Of a stretch of 64,000 nt of DNA, positions 22,856-32,861 are shown in pieces. Under the pieces are notes generated by a model, which did no database searches, was not told the origin of the DNA, and saw nothing but the letters and a program-made list of their open reading frames with translations. The translations under genes and the position numbers were made by a program. Position 1 is the stretch's first letter. Every line of letters begins with the position of its first letter. The stretch covers positions 220,741,711 to 220,805,710 of the forward strand of contig CM057460.1 of assembly GCA_030035585.1 (NCBI GenBank). The letters run 5' to 3'. The DNA comes from Dugong dugon (taxonomy: Eukaryota > Chordata > Mammalia > Sirenia > Dugongidae).

Positions 22856-23511
22856 GGTTCTCTGACTCAGAGGAGACATGGCCAGGCTCACTCCACTTCA
22901 CCAATGGGGAAAGCTTAGAGGAAGAGACTTTCCAAAGGCCAAGTTACTTGTTGAGTGAAAAATGGGCTGGAGTGCAGTTATCTGACCCTTAATCTCTTTG
23001 TGCTTTCCTTATTCCTGTTAAAGAACTTTTAGTTCTCTTATACCATTTGGACATATCAACTCAACAAGCACGTGTCTGTGCATAAATATACTGAATGTGG
23101 ACACTTCATCCTTCAATTCTTAAATTTAGAACACACAATTGCATCACATTTCAAAACATATGTTCTTGAGGAGATGGGTGTGAAGTTTTTTTTTAAATCA
23201 TATTTTAAATTCACTAAGAACTATTTAAAGCAATCCTGAAGTGAGTCATTTTTTAAACTAAAGAAAACTTTTTGGGCAATCATTGTTTTTTTCATTTATC
23301 ACTTATGTATGCTCTAATTTTCATAAATTTGTTTCCCGAACACATGCATCATATTGTATCAGATATTTTCTTAAATGGAGAAAATAAAACCAAAGCAATA
23401 AAACTTCATTTAGAAGTAGTTTTAGCTTTGGTTTTTAATTACCAAAATCACTCTATAAGAACTTGTAGATTTAAAGTGATACTGCAGGTAGTCCAAAATC
23501 GAACACCAAAT
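22856..23511. other. Unassigned sequence
   Basis: No gene or named repeat. An 85-codon plus-strand frame (23272-23529) runs into the SINE that follows and has no known domain. Confidence 0.5.
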
Positions 23512-23702
23512 CAGTTGCTGTTGAGTTGATTCTGACTCATGGTGACCCCATGTGTGTCAGAGTAGAATTGTGATCCATAGAGTTTTCAGTGGCTGATTTT
23601 ATAGAAGTAGATAGCCAGGGCTTTCTTCCTAGGCACCTCTGGGTGAACTCAAACCCTCACCCTTTTGATTAGCAGTGGAGTGTGTTACCCATTTGCACCA
23701 AA
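23512..23702 (-). mobile_element. AfroSINE, type C
   Basis: Tail 'cagttgctgttgagttgatt', 'gaccccatgtgtgtcagag', body 'agtggctgattttatagaag', head end 'acccatttgcacca'. Diverged. Confidence 0.88.
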
Positions 23703-23789
23703 GAACAGTTAATTTGGTTTGTTTCACAGATGTGCTTGTTTTGAAGGGAGTAGTTTATTTTTTATTTTTGTTTGTTTAAAGTGTTTTTT

Positions 23790-23958
23790 GGAGACCTGGT
23801 GGTACAGTGGCTAAGAGCTTGGCTGCTAACCAAAAAGGTCAGAAGTTTGAATCTACCAGCTACTCCTTGGAAACCCTAAGGGGCAGTTCTACTCTGTCCT
23901 ATAGGGTTGCTATGAGTTGGAATTGACTCGATAGCCATGAGTTTGGTTCTTTGGTTTT
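23790..23958 (+). mobile_element. AfroSINE, type A
   Basis: Head gagacctggtggtacagtgg, body 'cttggaaaccctaaggggca', tail 'ttgactcgatagccatgagt'. Flanked by ttaaagtgttttttgg / ttaaagtgttgtttgg, one mismatch. Confidence 0.92.
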
Positions 23959-24855
23959 TTAAAGTGTTGTTTGGTTTAAAAAAATAGGAGTCCACTAGTA
24001 CTTATTTCTCAACACAATTTTCTGATGTTTCTCCCGTTCTGTCCCCTCTGAAGCACTGACTCTCCCCAGTGTGTGGCCTGCCTTTCGTGGACACTGAGTG
24101 TGGGCTAATGATGTCACTTAGAGGGAGAAAGAGAAAACAAACAGCTTCCCAATGCTTAGTAGCACAAACATAGTGAGGCCTTGAGATTCTGCCGCAGAGG
24201 TGATATGGGTCGGCCCTCCAGTGGTCTCTGCACCTATATCCCCAGCAAATGAGACAGCCCATGTGGAACACAAATTTATTTGAGCAGAAGCATCAATGTT
24301 GCTCTGGGGGAGTAGAGGTGCTGTTTGCCAAAAGGGCAGAGACTTTGCTAAACAACAGCTGTAAAGACTCAGTTTACCTGCTGGTGAGAACCCCCAGCTC
24401 CATCTCAGTTAAGGGTTATGAATTTATCCACTAAAATGTAACAGGAGAACAGAATGGCCTGCCTGTGTAGGATAGTGGCATGTTATTTTTGGCCCCAAAT
24501 GACCTACCAATGATGAAGGTTAGATAAAGTGTGCAATCTCAATGTGAGACAAGGGTTGGAATTCATTATGAAGCTTACTGAGGTTCCACCACTGAAGCAG
24601 GTAGTAGCCAACAACGGATGAGTCGTAAGCCATTCTGACAGCAAGATGGGCCACCTAAAGGCAGCATGCCTACCCACACACTGGAAGGAAGACTCTGCTA
24701 CCCCAGGCATCCCCTGGTGTCAACTCAACTGCAAATACAACCACAGAGGAGGGCTGTGAAAGCAAGCAGTGGTCTTCTAGAACGCAGGTCATACAGACTG
24801 TGCGTGACCCAGAATATGCACACATAACTCCCCTTAGGTGACCGTCAAACGAAGC
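23959..24855. other. Unassigned sequence
   Basis: Moderate GC, no repeat recognised, no coding signature on either strand. Confidence 0.5.
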
Positions 24856-25030
24856 ACACACGTTCACATGCTCACGTACACACACACTCACACATAGTCA
24901 CACTCATACGTACACATAGTCACACACATATGCACACACTCACACTCATCCCCACTTACACACACTCTCAACACTCACACATACACCCACACTCTCATAC
25001 ACTTGCACACATTCATGGTCACATACACAC
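24856..25030. repeat. Degenerate CA-rich tandem tract
   Basis: About 175 bases of imperfect acacactcac, acatagtcac and acactcatac units. It is too irregular for a simple dinucleotide microsatellite and looks like an old, mutated one. Confidence 0.8.
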
Positions 25031-25142
25031 CAGTCTAGAAAATCCCCGAAAACGGGCCCAAGACCCCCCTGGGGAACTGCCCCAGTGATATGGCATGCTG
25101 GCATACTGTACTGCTGCACATAATATTTCATCCTATTGTCTT

Positions 25143-25178
25143 CCTATATATATGTGTGTAAATATATATATATATTTG
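25143..25178. repeat. (TA)n/(TG)n microsatellite
   Basis: tatatatatgtgtgtaaata, then a further ta run. Confidence 0.85.
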
Positions 25179-25497
25179 GTAAATGAATTACTTTTCTTTG
25201 TCCAAAATCTTAATAATAAGAATTATAAACACACACACAACGTAGCTCAAAACGCAGCAGCAGCCATGAGGCGACCACTCTTCTCTCCCCCACCCTGACA
25301 ACACGGCCCCAGGGGGTTCCAGCAGAGAAGGGTTTGAAAAATGCTGCTTCCATCCTGGTGCGTCACAAAGATCTAATATGTCAGCAAATTACCTCAGGTT
25401 GGCACATTATCATCAATCACGGGCGTTACGGGGGATGGCAGCATTCCCCCAGACATCATAAATAATGATGACCTTAAGGCTTGTTCAGGCAGACAGA
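25179..25497. other. Unassigned sequence
   Basis: Contains a short acacacacac run at 25230 and a GC-richer segment. No gene found. Confidence 0.45.
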
Positions 25498-25499
25498 AA

Positions 25500-25530
<31 letters not shown>

Positions 25531-25535
25531 CACGC
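25498..25535. repeat. (TG)n(CG)n microsatellite
   Basis: About 13 tg repeats followed by cgcgcgtgcacgc, a potential Z-DNA-forming alternation. Confidence 0.9.
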
Positions 25536-26079
25536 TCACATGCAGCAGGAGTGGGAGAACGTCCAGGCCTATTAGAGACAGAGGGAAAAGCTGCTTTTCA
25601 TGTGTCCTCCCACGGTTCCTGCATGGAGACCCACAAGGGAACAGGTACACTGGATCCTTCATATGCCCAGCACAGGCAGGTGGAGGGGCAGTACGTGGTC
25701 CAGCACCACTCAAAGGAGCTCTGCAGCCCCTCAGGGTGTTGGAAGATCCACGTCCCTACAGAGAAAGAAACTGCCCATCACACCAAATAATAACAAGGCT
25801 TGCTTCTGCCTTACCTCCTCCCTGGACTCTGAAGAGGACCACCTGAGACTTTTAGAAGCTCCTCCAACAGTGAGGTGGTGCCCGCATCCCCCATCAGCCC
25901 ACCGCCACACACAATGACAAGCTTTCACTTCTCAGGACACACTGACTCTTCTGTCAGCTCTTCAGGGCCTTAGCTGGGTTTATTCTGTGTTTAAACCTTC
26001 AAACTCTGCTTTGATGTAGGTCTTAGCATTCAGACCCGTGCCTTTCAGAAAGACACTAGGATAACTCATTTTCGAGGTC
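25536..26079. other. Unassigned GC-richer sequence
   Basis: Three overlapping plus-strand frames of 96-121 codons and two minus-strand ones cover 25474-25928, but they overlap one another and carry no recognised domain. Two begin in or across the microsatellite. I read them as chance frames. Confidence 0.5.
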
Positions 26080-26525
26080 TCAACTTGCAAGTCTAACTGG
26101 CCCAGCAAAGGTTCTTCACATGTAGCACTTCTGTATGAATAGAACCACACAGTATGTCCCCTTTGTGTCTGTCTGCCTTCATTCAACGCAACCTTCTTGA
26201 GATTTATCCACGGTGTTCTGTGTAGCTGATGCTGTGCTTCTCATTTCTTTGTAGTATTATATTGTGTGAATACGCTTCAATTTATCTATCCATTCAGCTG
26301 TTTGGGGGAATTGGGGTAGCTTCCCGCATAGGCTATTATGAAGAATGCTGCTAAGAACATTCTAGAACCTGTTGCTGGTGAGCACAGGTAAATATTTCTG
26401 TTGGGGAGATACCTGGGAATGGAATGGCTTTGCCAGAGGGCAGGTACATATTCAGCTTTATAAGACACTGATAGTTTTCTTAAGTGGTTGTACCTGCTTG
26501 ACTTTTTGTTGGCAAAATAAACTAG
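26080..26525 (-). mobile_element. L1 fragment
   Basis: Reverse-oriented L1 3'-region text: 'ttgagatttatccacggtgt', 'ttcaatttatctatccattc', 'tatgaagaatgctgctaaga', 'gatacctgggaatggaatgg'. Old, diverged copy. Confidence 0.8.
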
Positions 26526-26530
26526 TAAAT

Positions 26531-26762
26531 TAAAAAATGGTTGTTGTTGTTCTTTCTAGTTTCTGTCAAATCATCTCTGACCCATGGTAACCTTCTGCAT
26601 AAGAGAACAAAATGTCGCCCAGTCCTGCCCTATCCTTACAACTGTTGGTGTGTTTGATCCCCTCGTTGGAGCTATTGTTGTCAATCCATTTCATGGAGGA
26701 TTTCCTTCATTTCTGCTGACCCTCCACTTTACCAAACATGATCCCTTTTTCTAGCAAGTAGA
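26531..26762 (-). mobile_element. RTE-clade LINE fragment
   Basis: Reverse-strand RTE 3' end: gttgttgttctttctagttt, 'ctctgacccatggtaacc', 'cagtcctgccctatccttac', 'ccatttcatggaggatttcc'. Homologous to 63571-63790, so a real family rather than chance. Confidence 0.65.
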
Positions 26763-26822
26763 ATGGTAGATTATACTAAATTATGACCACTCCTTTGTTA
26801 TGTATAATATTCAAAATATATT

Positions 26823-26880
26823 AAAAAAAAAAAACTGTTGCCATCGAGTCGATTCTGACTCATAGCGAACCTATAGAACA
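26823..26880 (-). mobile_element. AfroSINE, tail-only fragment
   Basis: An A-run, then 'ctgttgccatcgagtcgatt' and 'catagcgaacctatag'. It stops after about 45 bases: a 5'-truncated copy. Confidence 0.8.
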
Positions 26881-27046
26881 TTATAAAAAATCAGTCATTA
26901 GCAATAGAAAAAACTTGTAATTTTGGGTGTTGAACTCAGACTTTGACTGAAAGATTATAACTCTAACAACAACAATGACTATGAATGGCATTAATACAAC
27001 CACAACCACAAGTAACTACAACAAAATAAAGAAGGATAACTGAACC

Positions 27047-27245
27047 CCCTCTTTGAGTCAGGCACCGTGCTATGTGCTTTATTGCAGTAACACATTTAAT
27101 CCTCCCAATAACCCTACAGATTGTGTTACTGGCCCCAATTATACAGAGGGAACAAGAGACAAACTCCATGCGTACTTTGACCGAGATCACAAAGCAAGCC
27201 ACCCAGGTAGGTCAGACTCCAATCCCAGCCCTTACTGCCCTATCT
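27047..27245 (-). mobile_element. MIR
   Basis: Minus-strand MIR: 'gctatgtgctttattgcagt', 'aatcctcccaataaccctac', 'cgagatcacaaagcaagcca'. Well preserved for the family. Confidence 0.75.
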
Positions 27246-27459
27246 ACAGGAGCCCTAGGATCCTGTTTCAACTCAAGGGAGTATAGGGGCATTACCATCA
27301 TACAAAACGAGGCAAGAGTAGTAGCTGCTCAGCGGCTTCCTGATGTGGCTAATTCATTAGTCCTTTTAGAAACACTTTATATGGGATTCTCCACATGGGT
27401 TGTCATAAATATCATGGTCTTTTAATTGCAAAAATTTGTATTATCAGGCAGGAGAAATA

Positions 27460-27621
27460 AAACCAAACCCATTGCTATCAAGTTGATTCTGACTCATAGC
27501 AACCATGTAGGACAGAGTAGAACTGTGCAATAGGGTTTCCAAGGAGCACCTGGTGGATTCAAACTGCCGACCTTTTGGTTAGCAGCTGTAGCTCTTAACC
27601 ACTACGCCACCAGGGTTTCCC
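27460..27621 (-). mobile_element. AfroSINE, type A
   Basis: Near-consensus minus-strand copy, tail 'cccattgctatcaagttgat', head end 'gccaccagggtttcc'. Perfect 11-bp duplication caggagaaata (27449-27459, 27622-27632). Confidence 0.95.
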
Positions 27622-27664
27622 CAGGAGAAATAGGTTACAATTATTTTAGATTTTATTTTTACAA

Positions 27665-27727
27665 GTATACATGCGCATGCTCACGTGCACGCGCACACGC
27701 GCACACACACACACACACACACACACA
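27665..27727. repeat. (CA)n microsatellite with CG steps
   Basis: acatgcgcatgctcacgtgc, then cacgcgcacacgcgcacaca and a pure ca run of about 13 units. Confidence 0.9.
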
Positions 27728-28237
27728 ACTATACCCCCACCATTAACTTTTGTGCCAGTAAATTACAGTCAAGCATATAAGCTACGACAAAAATGAATTA
27801 AATAAAATAAGGCTTTCTTTGCATGCTGTTTATTTAACTTAATGATACTGAATGATGTGCAAAAATATTCTCCTCCAAACTCAGTCAGCTGAGACAGAAA
27901 CTGCCTGCACACCTTATAAAGAAGTAAGGACACGGGACATGGGTCAAATGCAAGGTCAGAAACCATTTCTCTGTGAGTCCATGTTTAAATGCTGCTCCAG
28001 CCTCACGCCACAGACGTGTATCCCTGTGTACAAGCAGCCCTGTCTCCTGGTAGCCAAGGGAATGGCCTCAACTGTGCAGACGTGGCTTTACTCATGATAG
28101 TAAAATAATTGTTAAAGCATGAGACAAAGTATTTCCCAATGCACCTTTTCGTGGGGGTCAATCCTCCCTTCCGGGAGCCTCCCTTTTAAAAATGTAAGCT
28201 TTGTGTGAACCAATGGCATGCCAGAGACAGATAATGT
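27728..28237. other. Unassigned sequence
   Basis: No repeat or coding signature recognised. Frames of 65-81 codons on both strands overlap each other. Confidence 0.5.
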
Positions 28238-28448
28238 GGAGTCCCGGGTGGCACAAACAGTCAAGCGCTTGACTAACAGCTGAAAGGTTGGTAGTTCAAA
28301 TCCATCCAGAGGTCCCTTGAAGATAGGCCTGGTGATCTGCTTCTGAAAGGTCACAGATTAGCCAATCCTACAGAACAATTCTACTCTGCACATATGGGGT
28401 GACTATGAGTCAGAATCGACAGGATGGCAACTAACAACAAGAACAACA
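28238..28448 (+). mobile_element. AfroSINE, type C
   Basis: Head ggagtcccgggtggcacaa, body 'ggcctggtgatctgcttctg', tail 'tcagaatcgacaggatggca', then aacaacaagaacaaca. Confidence 0.92.
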
Positions 28449-28610
28449 TAAAGTCATATTCTATGTATAACAAAGTGAAGCTGTTTTTAGAAATATTACA
28501 GACTTTGTTTTCTAAAAACATGGGACATGGCCAAGATGAATTTTTTCCTTATAGACATTATGTGTCTCTCATATACATTCTATATTAAAATACATCTAAA
28601 TATAATGCAA

Positions 28611-29625
28611 GGAGCCTTGGGGGCACAATTGTTAAGCACTAGGCTGCTAACTGAAAGGTCAGTGGTTTGAACCCATCAGCCACTCCATAGGAGAAAAGAC
28701 CTGGCAATCTGCTCCCATAAATATTACAGCCTAACCATGCTTTCAGGGGACATCTATGTCAATTGGCATAACAAAGCTTATTAAGAAAACGTTCTGTATC
28801 CTACTTTGGTGAGTGGCATCAGGGGTCTTAAAAGCTTTCAAGCGGCCATCTAAGATGCATCAATTGGTCCCAACCACTTGGAGTAAAGGAGAATGAAGAA
28901 CACCAAAGACACAAGGAAAGTAGTAGCCCAAGAGACAGAATGGGCCACATAAATCAGAGACTTCATCAGCCTGAGACCAGAAGAACTAGACAGTGCCCGG
29001 CTATCACCAATGAACGTCCCGACAGGGAACACAACAGAGGGTCACTGATGGAGCAGTAGAACGATAGGATGCAGAACTCAAATTCTAGTAAGAAGACCAG
29101 ACTTAATGGTCTGACTCAGACTGGAGGTGCCCCAGAAACCATGGCCCCTGGACTCTCTATCACTCCAGAACTAAAACAATTCCCGAGGCCAACTCTACAG
29201 GGATTGGACTGGACTGTGGGACATAAAGTGATACTTGTGAAGAATGAGCCTTTTATTCAAGTAGATACAAGAGACCAAAGGGGCAGCTTCTGTCCAGAGG
29301 TGAGATGGGAAGGCAGAGAGAGTTAGGAGCTGGTGGAATGTTCATGGGGAATCAGGGGCGGAGGGGAAGAGCGTGCTGTTGCAGAATGGAGTGAGCGGTT
29401 GGGATCTCATAACAGTGTACATAAAAAAAAAAAAAATTCTGCATGGGAGACTAACTTGAAATGTAAACTTCTTTTAATTACAACATTAAAAAAAAAAAAA
29501 AAAACAACCAAACAACAACAACAAAAAAAAAAAGATTACAGCCTAGGAAACCCTATGAAGCAGTTCTACCCTGTCACACAGGGTCACTATGAGTTGCAAT
29601 CAACTTAATGGCGTACAACAACGAC
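28611..29625 (+). mobile_element. AfroSINE, type B, split by a LINE tail
   Basis: 5' part 28611-28732 (ggagccttgggggcacaatt ... tattacagcct) and 3' part 29535-29625 (attacagcctaggaaaccct ... cttaatggcgtacaacaa). The outer duplication is aaatataatgca / aaatacaatgca. The inner interruption is the LINE at 28733-29534. Confidence 0.93.
28733..29534 (+). mobile_element. Poly(A)-tailed LINE 3' end (longest + copy)
   Basis: The longest sense copy of this family here: 'tgtcaattggcataacaaag', 'catctaagatgcatcaattg', 'aactagacagtgcccggcta', 'agggaacacaacagagggtc', then 'ggagactaacttgaaatgta' and an A-rich end. Perfect duplication attacagccta (28723-28733, 29535-29545). Probably the 3' UTR of an afrotherian L1. 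Confidence 0.85.
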
Positions 29626-29965
29626 AAATACAATGCATACAATTTTGAAGCAATTTGACACCATTGTTGCTTCACACTGTTAGCATAGGGTATCCAGTGC
29701 TAGACGCCCCACTATTAAACAAAGCTGTGCCATGCAATTTTGATTTAATGAAAGTTAGCGACAGTACATAGAAGTATGCACACTAAGATGGCCATTATTT
29801 GCCCCACCAAGACTTTGGATTTCACATAACTGGGCTTTCAAGATGACACTGGTTCAAGGAAAAAAAGACATTCTAAATATTTATATACTTTTTCTTTGAT
29901 GCAATCAGACAATTTTTTTGTCAGTCAACCAAAAATACTGATTTGAAGAAGAATTAACAGTGTGT
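29626..29965. other. Unassigned sequence
   Basis: No repeat or gene recognised. Confidence 0.45.
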
Positions 29966-29978
29966 ATTCGTCTAGAAC

Positions 29979-30725
29979 CAAGAAAATAGTTGACGTTGAG
30001 CTGATTCTAATTCATGGAGACTGCCACATGTCCCTGGGTGATGCAGTTAATATGCTCAGCTGCTAACTGAAAAGTTGGAGGTTGGAGTCCACACAGAGGT
30101 GTCTTAAAAGAAAAGCCTGGAAATTTACTTCTGAAAAAATCAGCCACTAAGGGACATAAAACGATACTAGTGAAGAGTGTGCTTCTTAGATCAAGTAGAT
30201 ACATGAGATTAAATGGGCAGCTTCTGTCTGGAGGTGAGACGAGAAGGCAGAAGGGGTCAGGAGCTGGTTGAACGGACATGGGAAATCAGGGGTGGAAAGG
30301 AGGAGTGTGCCGTCACAGTATAGGGAGAGAAAGCAGGGTCACATAACAATGTATGTACAAACTTTTATATAAGAGACTAACTCAAAATGTAAAGTTTCAC
30401 TTAAACTACAACAATAAGAAAGAAAAAAAAAAAAAGGATGAGAAGGCAGGAGGGGACAGGAAAGCTGGTAACAGGGAACCCAAGGTCGAGAATAGGAAAG
30501 TGTTGACATGTCTTGGGTTTGGCAACCAATGTCACAAAACAATATGTGTATTAGTTGTTTAATGGGAAACTAATTTGCTCTGTAAATCTTCATCTAAAGC
30601 ACAACAATAATAATAAAAAAATCAGCCACTGAAAACCCTATGGAACACAGTTCTACTCTGACACTCATGGTGGCATGGGGTCACCATGAGTCTGAACTTA
30701 ACTCGACAGAAACTGGTAACTGGTA
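29979..30725 (+). mobile_element. AfroSINE, type C, with inverted 5' piece, split by a LINE tail
   Basis: Duplication attcgtctagaac / attcatctagaac (29966-29978, 30726-30738) encloses three parts: an inverted copy of the SINE tail (about 29985-30028, 'gttgacgttgagctgattct'), a plus-strand type C SINE (30030 to 30725, tail 'ttaactcgacagaaactgg'), and a LINE tail inserted at 30149-30615. Confidence 0.82.
30149..30615 (+). mobile_element. LINE 3' end with two tail modules
   Basis: One insertion by its 15-bp perfect duplication aaaaaatcagccact (30134-30148, 30616-30630). It holds two diverged versions of the same tail in tandem: 30149-30436 (ggagtgtgccgtcacagtat, A-run) and 30437-30615 (gatgagaaggcaggagggga, 'gggaaactaatttgctctgt'). 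Confidence 0.82.
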
Positions 30726-30829
30726 ATTCATCTAGAACAAACTCTTTTAACACTCCTCAATTTATTTTTTACTCCCCAAATCAAAGCCCCTGAAACCGAA
30801 GCCATTTTCTGCAGAAGGCTCAAGTTGGG

Positions 30830-31347
30830 TGTCTTAGTTACCTAGTGCTGCTATAACAGAAATACCACAGGTGGATGGCTTCGACAAACAGAAGTTTATT
30901 CTCTCAAAGTCAAGTAGGCTGTAAGTCCAAATTCAGGGTGTCACCTCCAGGGGAAGGCTTTCTCTCTCTGTCCGCTCTGGAGGAAAGTCCTCATCATCAA
31001 TCTTCCACTGGACTAGGAGCTTCTCAGGCGCAGGGACCCCAGGTCCAAAGGATGCGCTCTGTTCCTGGTACTGCCTTCTTGCTGGTATGAGGTCCCCTGT
31101 CTCTCTACTCTCTTTCATATCTCAAAAGAGATTGGCTTAAAACACAATCTAACCTTGTAGATTGAGTCCTGCCTCATTAACATAACTGTCACTAATCCCA
31201 TCTCATTGACATCATAGAGACAGGATTTACAACACACAGGAAAATCACATCAGATGACAAAATGGTGGACAATCACACAGTACTGGGAATCATGGCCTAG
31301 TCAAATTGACACACATATTTTTGGGGGACACAATTCAATCCATGACA
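30830..31347 (-). mobile_element. Afrotherian MaLR-like LTR
   Basis: Full-length fossil LTR from 'tgtcttagttacctagtgct' to 'tcaatccatgaca'. Highly similar to 36080-36578 and to the pieces at 12282-13361. Solo LTR: neither flank holds recognisable internal retroviral sequence. Confidence 0.85.
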
Positions 31348-31592
31348 AGGGTGAAGGAAAGATTTGCTCAGAATAATGAAGTGTACTCAAATACCCAGCA
31401 TTATTCAGTATTTGTGGAAATGTCAAAAAAATAAAAAGAATTCAACAGCACTACAAGTGTGTAGCACTTCCTCTTTTCCAAAGTGGGCATTAAAGGCAGA
31501 ACCTCATTCAACAGTGCAAACAGTAACTCATGACAATAAAAAAGTATCACCCCGACTCAAGTACACTGCCTAGTTAGTGTCTAGTTGTTTCC
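31348..31592. other. Unassigned sequence
   Basis: Nothing recognised; a 69-codon frame without domain. Confidence 0.4.
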
Positions 31593-31775
31593 TTAGAACT
31601 TGGATTTTCACTCTCCACAACAACCACAGGAGGTAGACAGGACAAGCCTCAGGTATCCCTTGGAGAGAGGAGGCAGCTGACTGAGGGGTAGAACAATTCC
31701 ATACAGCCCCAAGCAAATGAATGGCAGAGCAGGAGCAAACCCACATGTGGTGGCTATTGATTCAGGTGTCTCCCT
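31593..31775 (-). mobile_element. MIR-like fragment
   Basis: 'caacaaccacaggaggtaga', then 'ggaggcagctgactgagggg', then 'aatggcagagcaggagcaaa': a diverged reverse MIR core. Confidence 0.5.
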
Positions 31776-31851
31776 CTCAATCATCAAGGTCTGTTCACTG
31801 GTCCCAGGTGAGCGTGAAATGAGAAATCTCAGAAGTTGCTTAAGTCACTAT

Positions 31852-32044
31852 GTTGTTGTTAGTTACCGTCAAGTCAATTCCAACTCATGGTGACCCCATC
31901 TGTTACAGAGTAGAACTGTAGGGTTTTCTTGGCTGTAATCTTAACTGAAGCAGATCACCAGGCCTTTCTTCCACAACACTGCTGGATGGGTTCCAACCAT
32001 CAACCTTTAGGTTAGTAGCTGAGTGCAAACCTGTTTGTGCCACT
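31852..32044 (-). mobile_element. AfroSINE, type C
   Basis: Tail gttgttgttagttaccgtca, 'gaccccatctgttacagag', body 'ggctgtaatcttaactgaag', head region 'gcaaacctgtttgtgccac'. Confidence 0.9.
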
Positions 32045-32292
32045 ATAATCACTACTATAGCCACACAGCCCCTACGGGAAAAACAAGAGCAATTTCTCTC
32101 CATCTTGTGAACTTAATTCTCATTTAGTCATACACACTTTTTATCAGTATTCTTGCATAGAAATGAAGATCATTCCTAACCTCTTGATTCACATAAGTGA
32201 ATTTCTTCTCTATAGTTCATTTTTAAAAATATGGCCATACTAAACAGTATTCTGAATATAACTACTTTTTACTTATCCATTGTATGAAGTAG

Positions 32293-32525
32293 AAGTCCCT
32301 GGGTGGTGCAAACAGTTAAATGCTTGGGTAGTAACCCAAAAGCTGGTAGTCTGAATCCACCTAGAGGTGCCTGGGAAGAAAGGCTCGGTGATCTGCTTCT
32401 GAAAAATCAGCCACTTAAAAGCCTGTGGAGCACAGTTCTGCTCGGACACACACATCCGGTCGCTGTGAATCAGAATCAACTGGACGTCAGCTGTTTTATC
32501 CTCTGTGATTTTTTTTTTCTTTTTA
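32293..32525 (+). mobile_element. AfroSINE, type C
   Basis: Head agtccctgggtggtgcaaac, body 'gatctgcttctgaaaaatca', tail 'gaatcaactggacgtcagct', then a T-rich end. Duplication attgtatgaagtag / attgtataaagtag (32279-32292, 32526-32539). Confidence 0.93.
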
Positions 32526-32560
32526 ATTGTATAAAGTAGCACATTACCCTTTTTCTAATA

Positions 32561-32861
32561 CAGGTAGCCCTGGGGTTACGTACAAGATCAGCTCCTAAGC
32601 GTGTCTTTAAGTCGAATTTGTACGTAAATCAGAACAGGTGCATGGGTTCTTATTTAGCCTTACTTTAGTGCAAGAAAAGGCTGGGAGCCTTCTCGATGAT
32701 TTAAAAGCTGCACATACAGCAAGTGAAGGTCATTGTGATGAAGAATTTGTTGCAAGTAGGGGTTGGCTGAATCGTTTTGAAGTGAAGGCAAATTTACATA
32801 ACATTAAAGGGCAAATGTGAGTGGTCCATAACTCCAGCATTCATAACCCAGGGACTTACTC
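32561..32861 (+). mobile_element. Tigger DNA transposon, internally deleted, with transposase relic
   Basis: Starts caggtagccctggggttacg after a TA (32559-32560) and ends near 'cccagggacttact'. The middle (32638-32817) reads as part of a Tigger/pogo transposase DNA-binding region: residues EEFVASRGWLNRFEVKANLH match the second half of a CENP-B-like helix-turn-helix. Only about 60 codons remain; the DDE catalytic domain is absent. It is a relic of an autonomous element and relative of the MITEs at 9057 and 36921. Confidence 0.85.

Noticed and set aside
24856-25030. CRISPR-like or satellite array
   Set aside because: Units are irregular CA-rich words without constant spacing; it is a degraded microsatellite in mammalian DNA.
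25474-25928. Overlapping open frames up to 121 codons suggesting a small gene
   Set aside because: Frames overlap on both strands, begin in or near a TG repeat, and show no domain or splice context. The locally higher GC explains the lack of stops.
32638-32820. A host gene encoding a CENP-B-like protein
   Set aside because: The 60-codon frame lies between Tigger inverted ends with a TA flank. It is a transposon relic without a catalytic domain, not a host gene.
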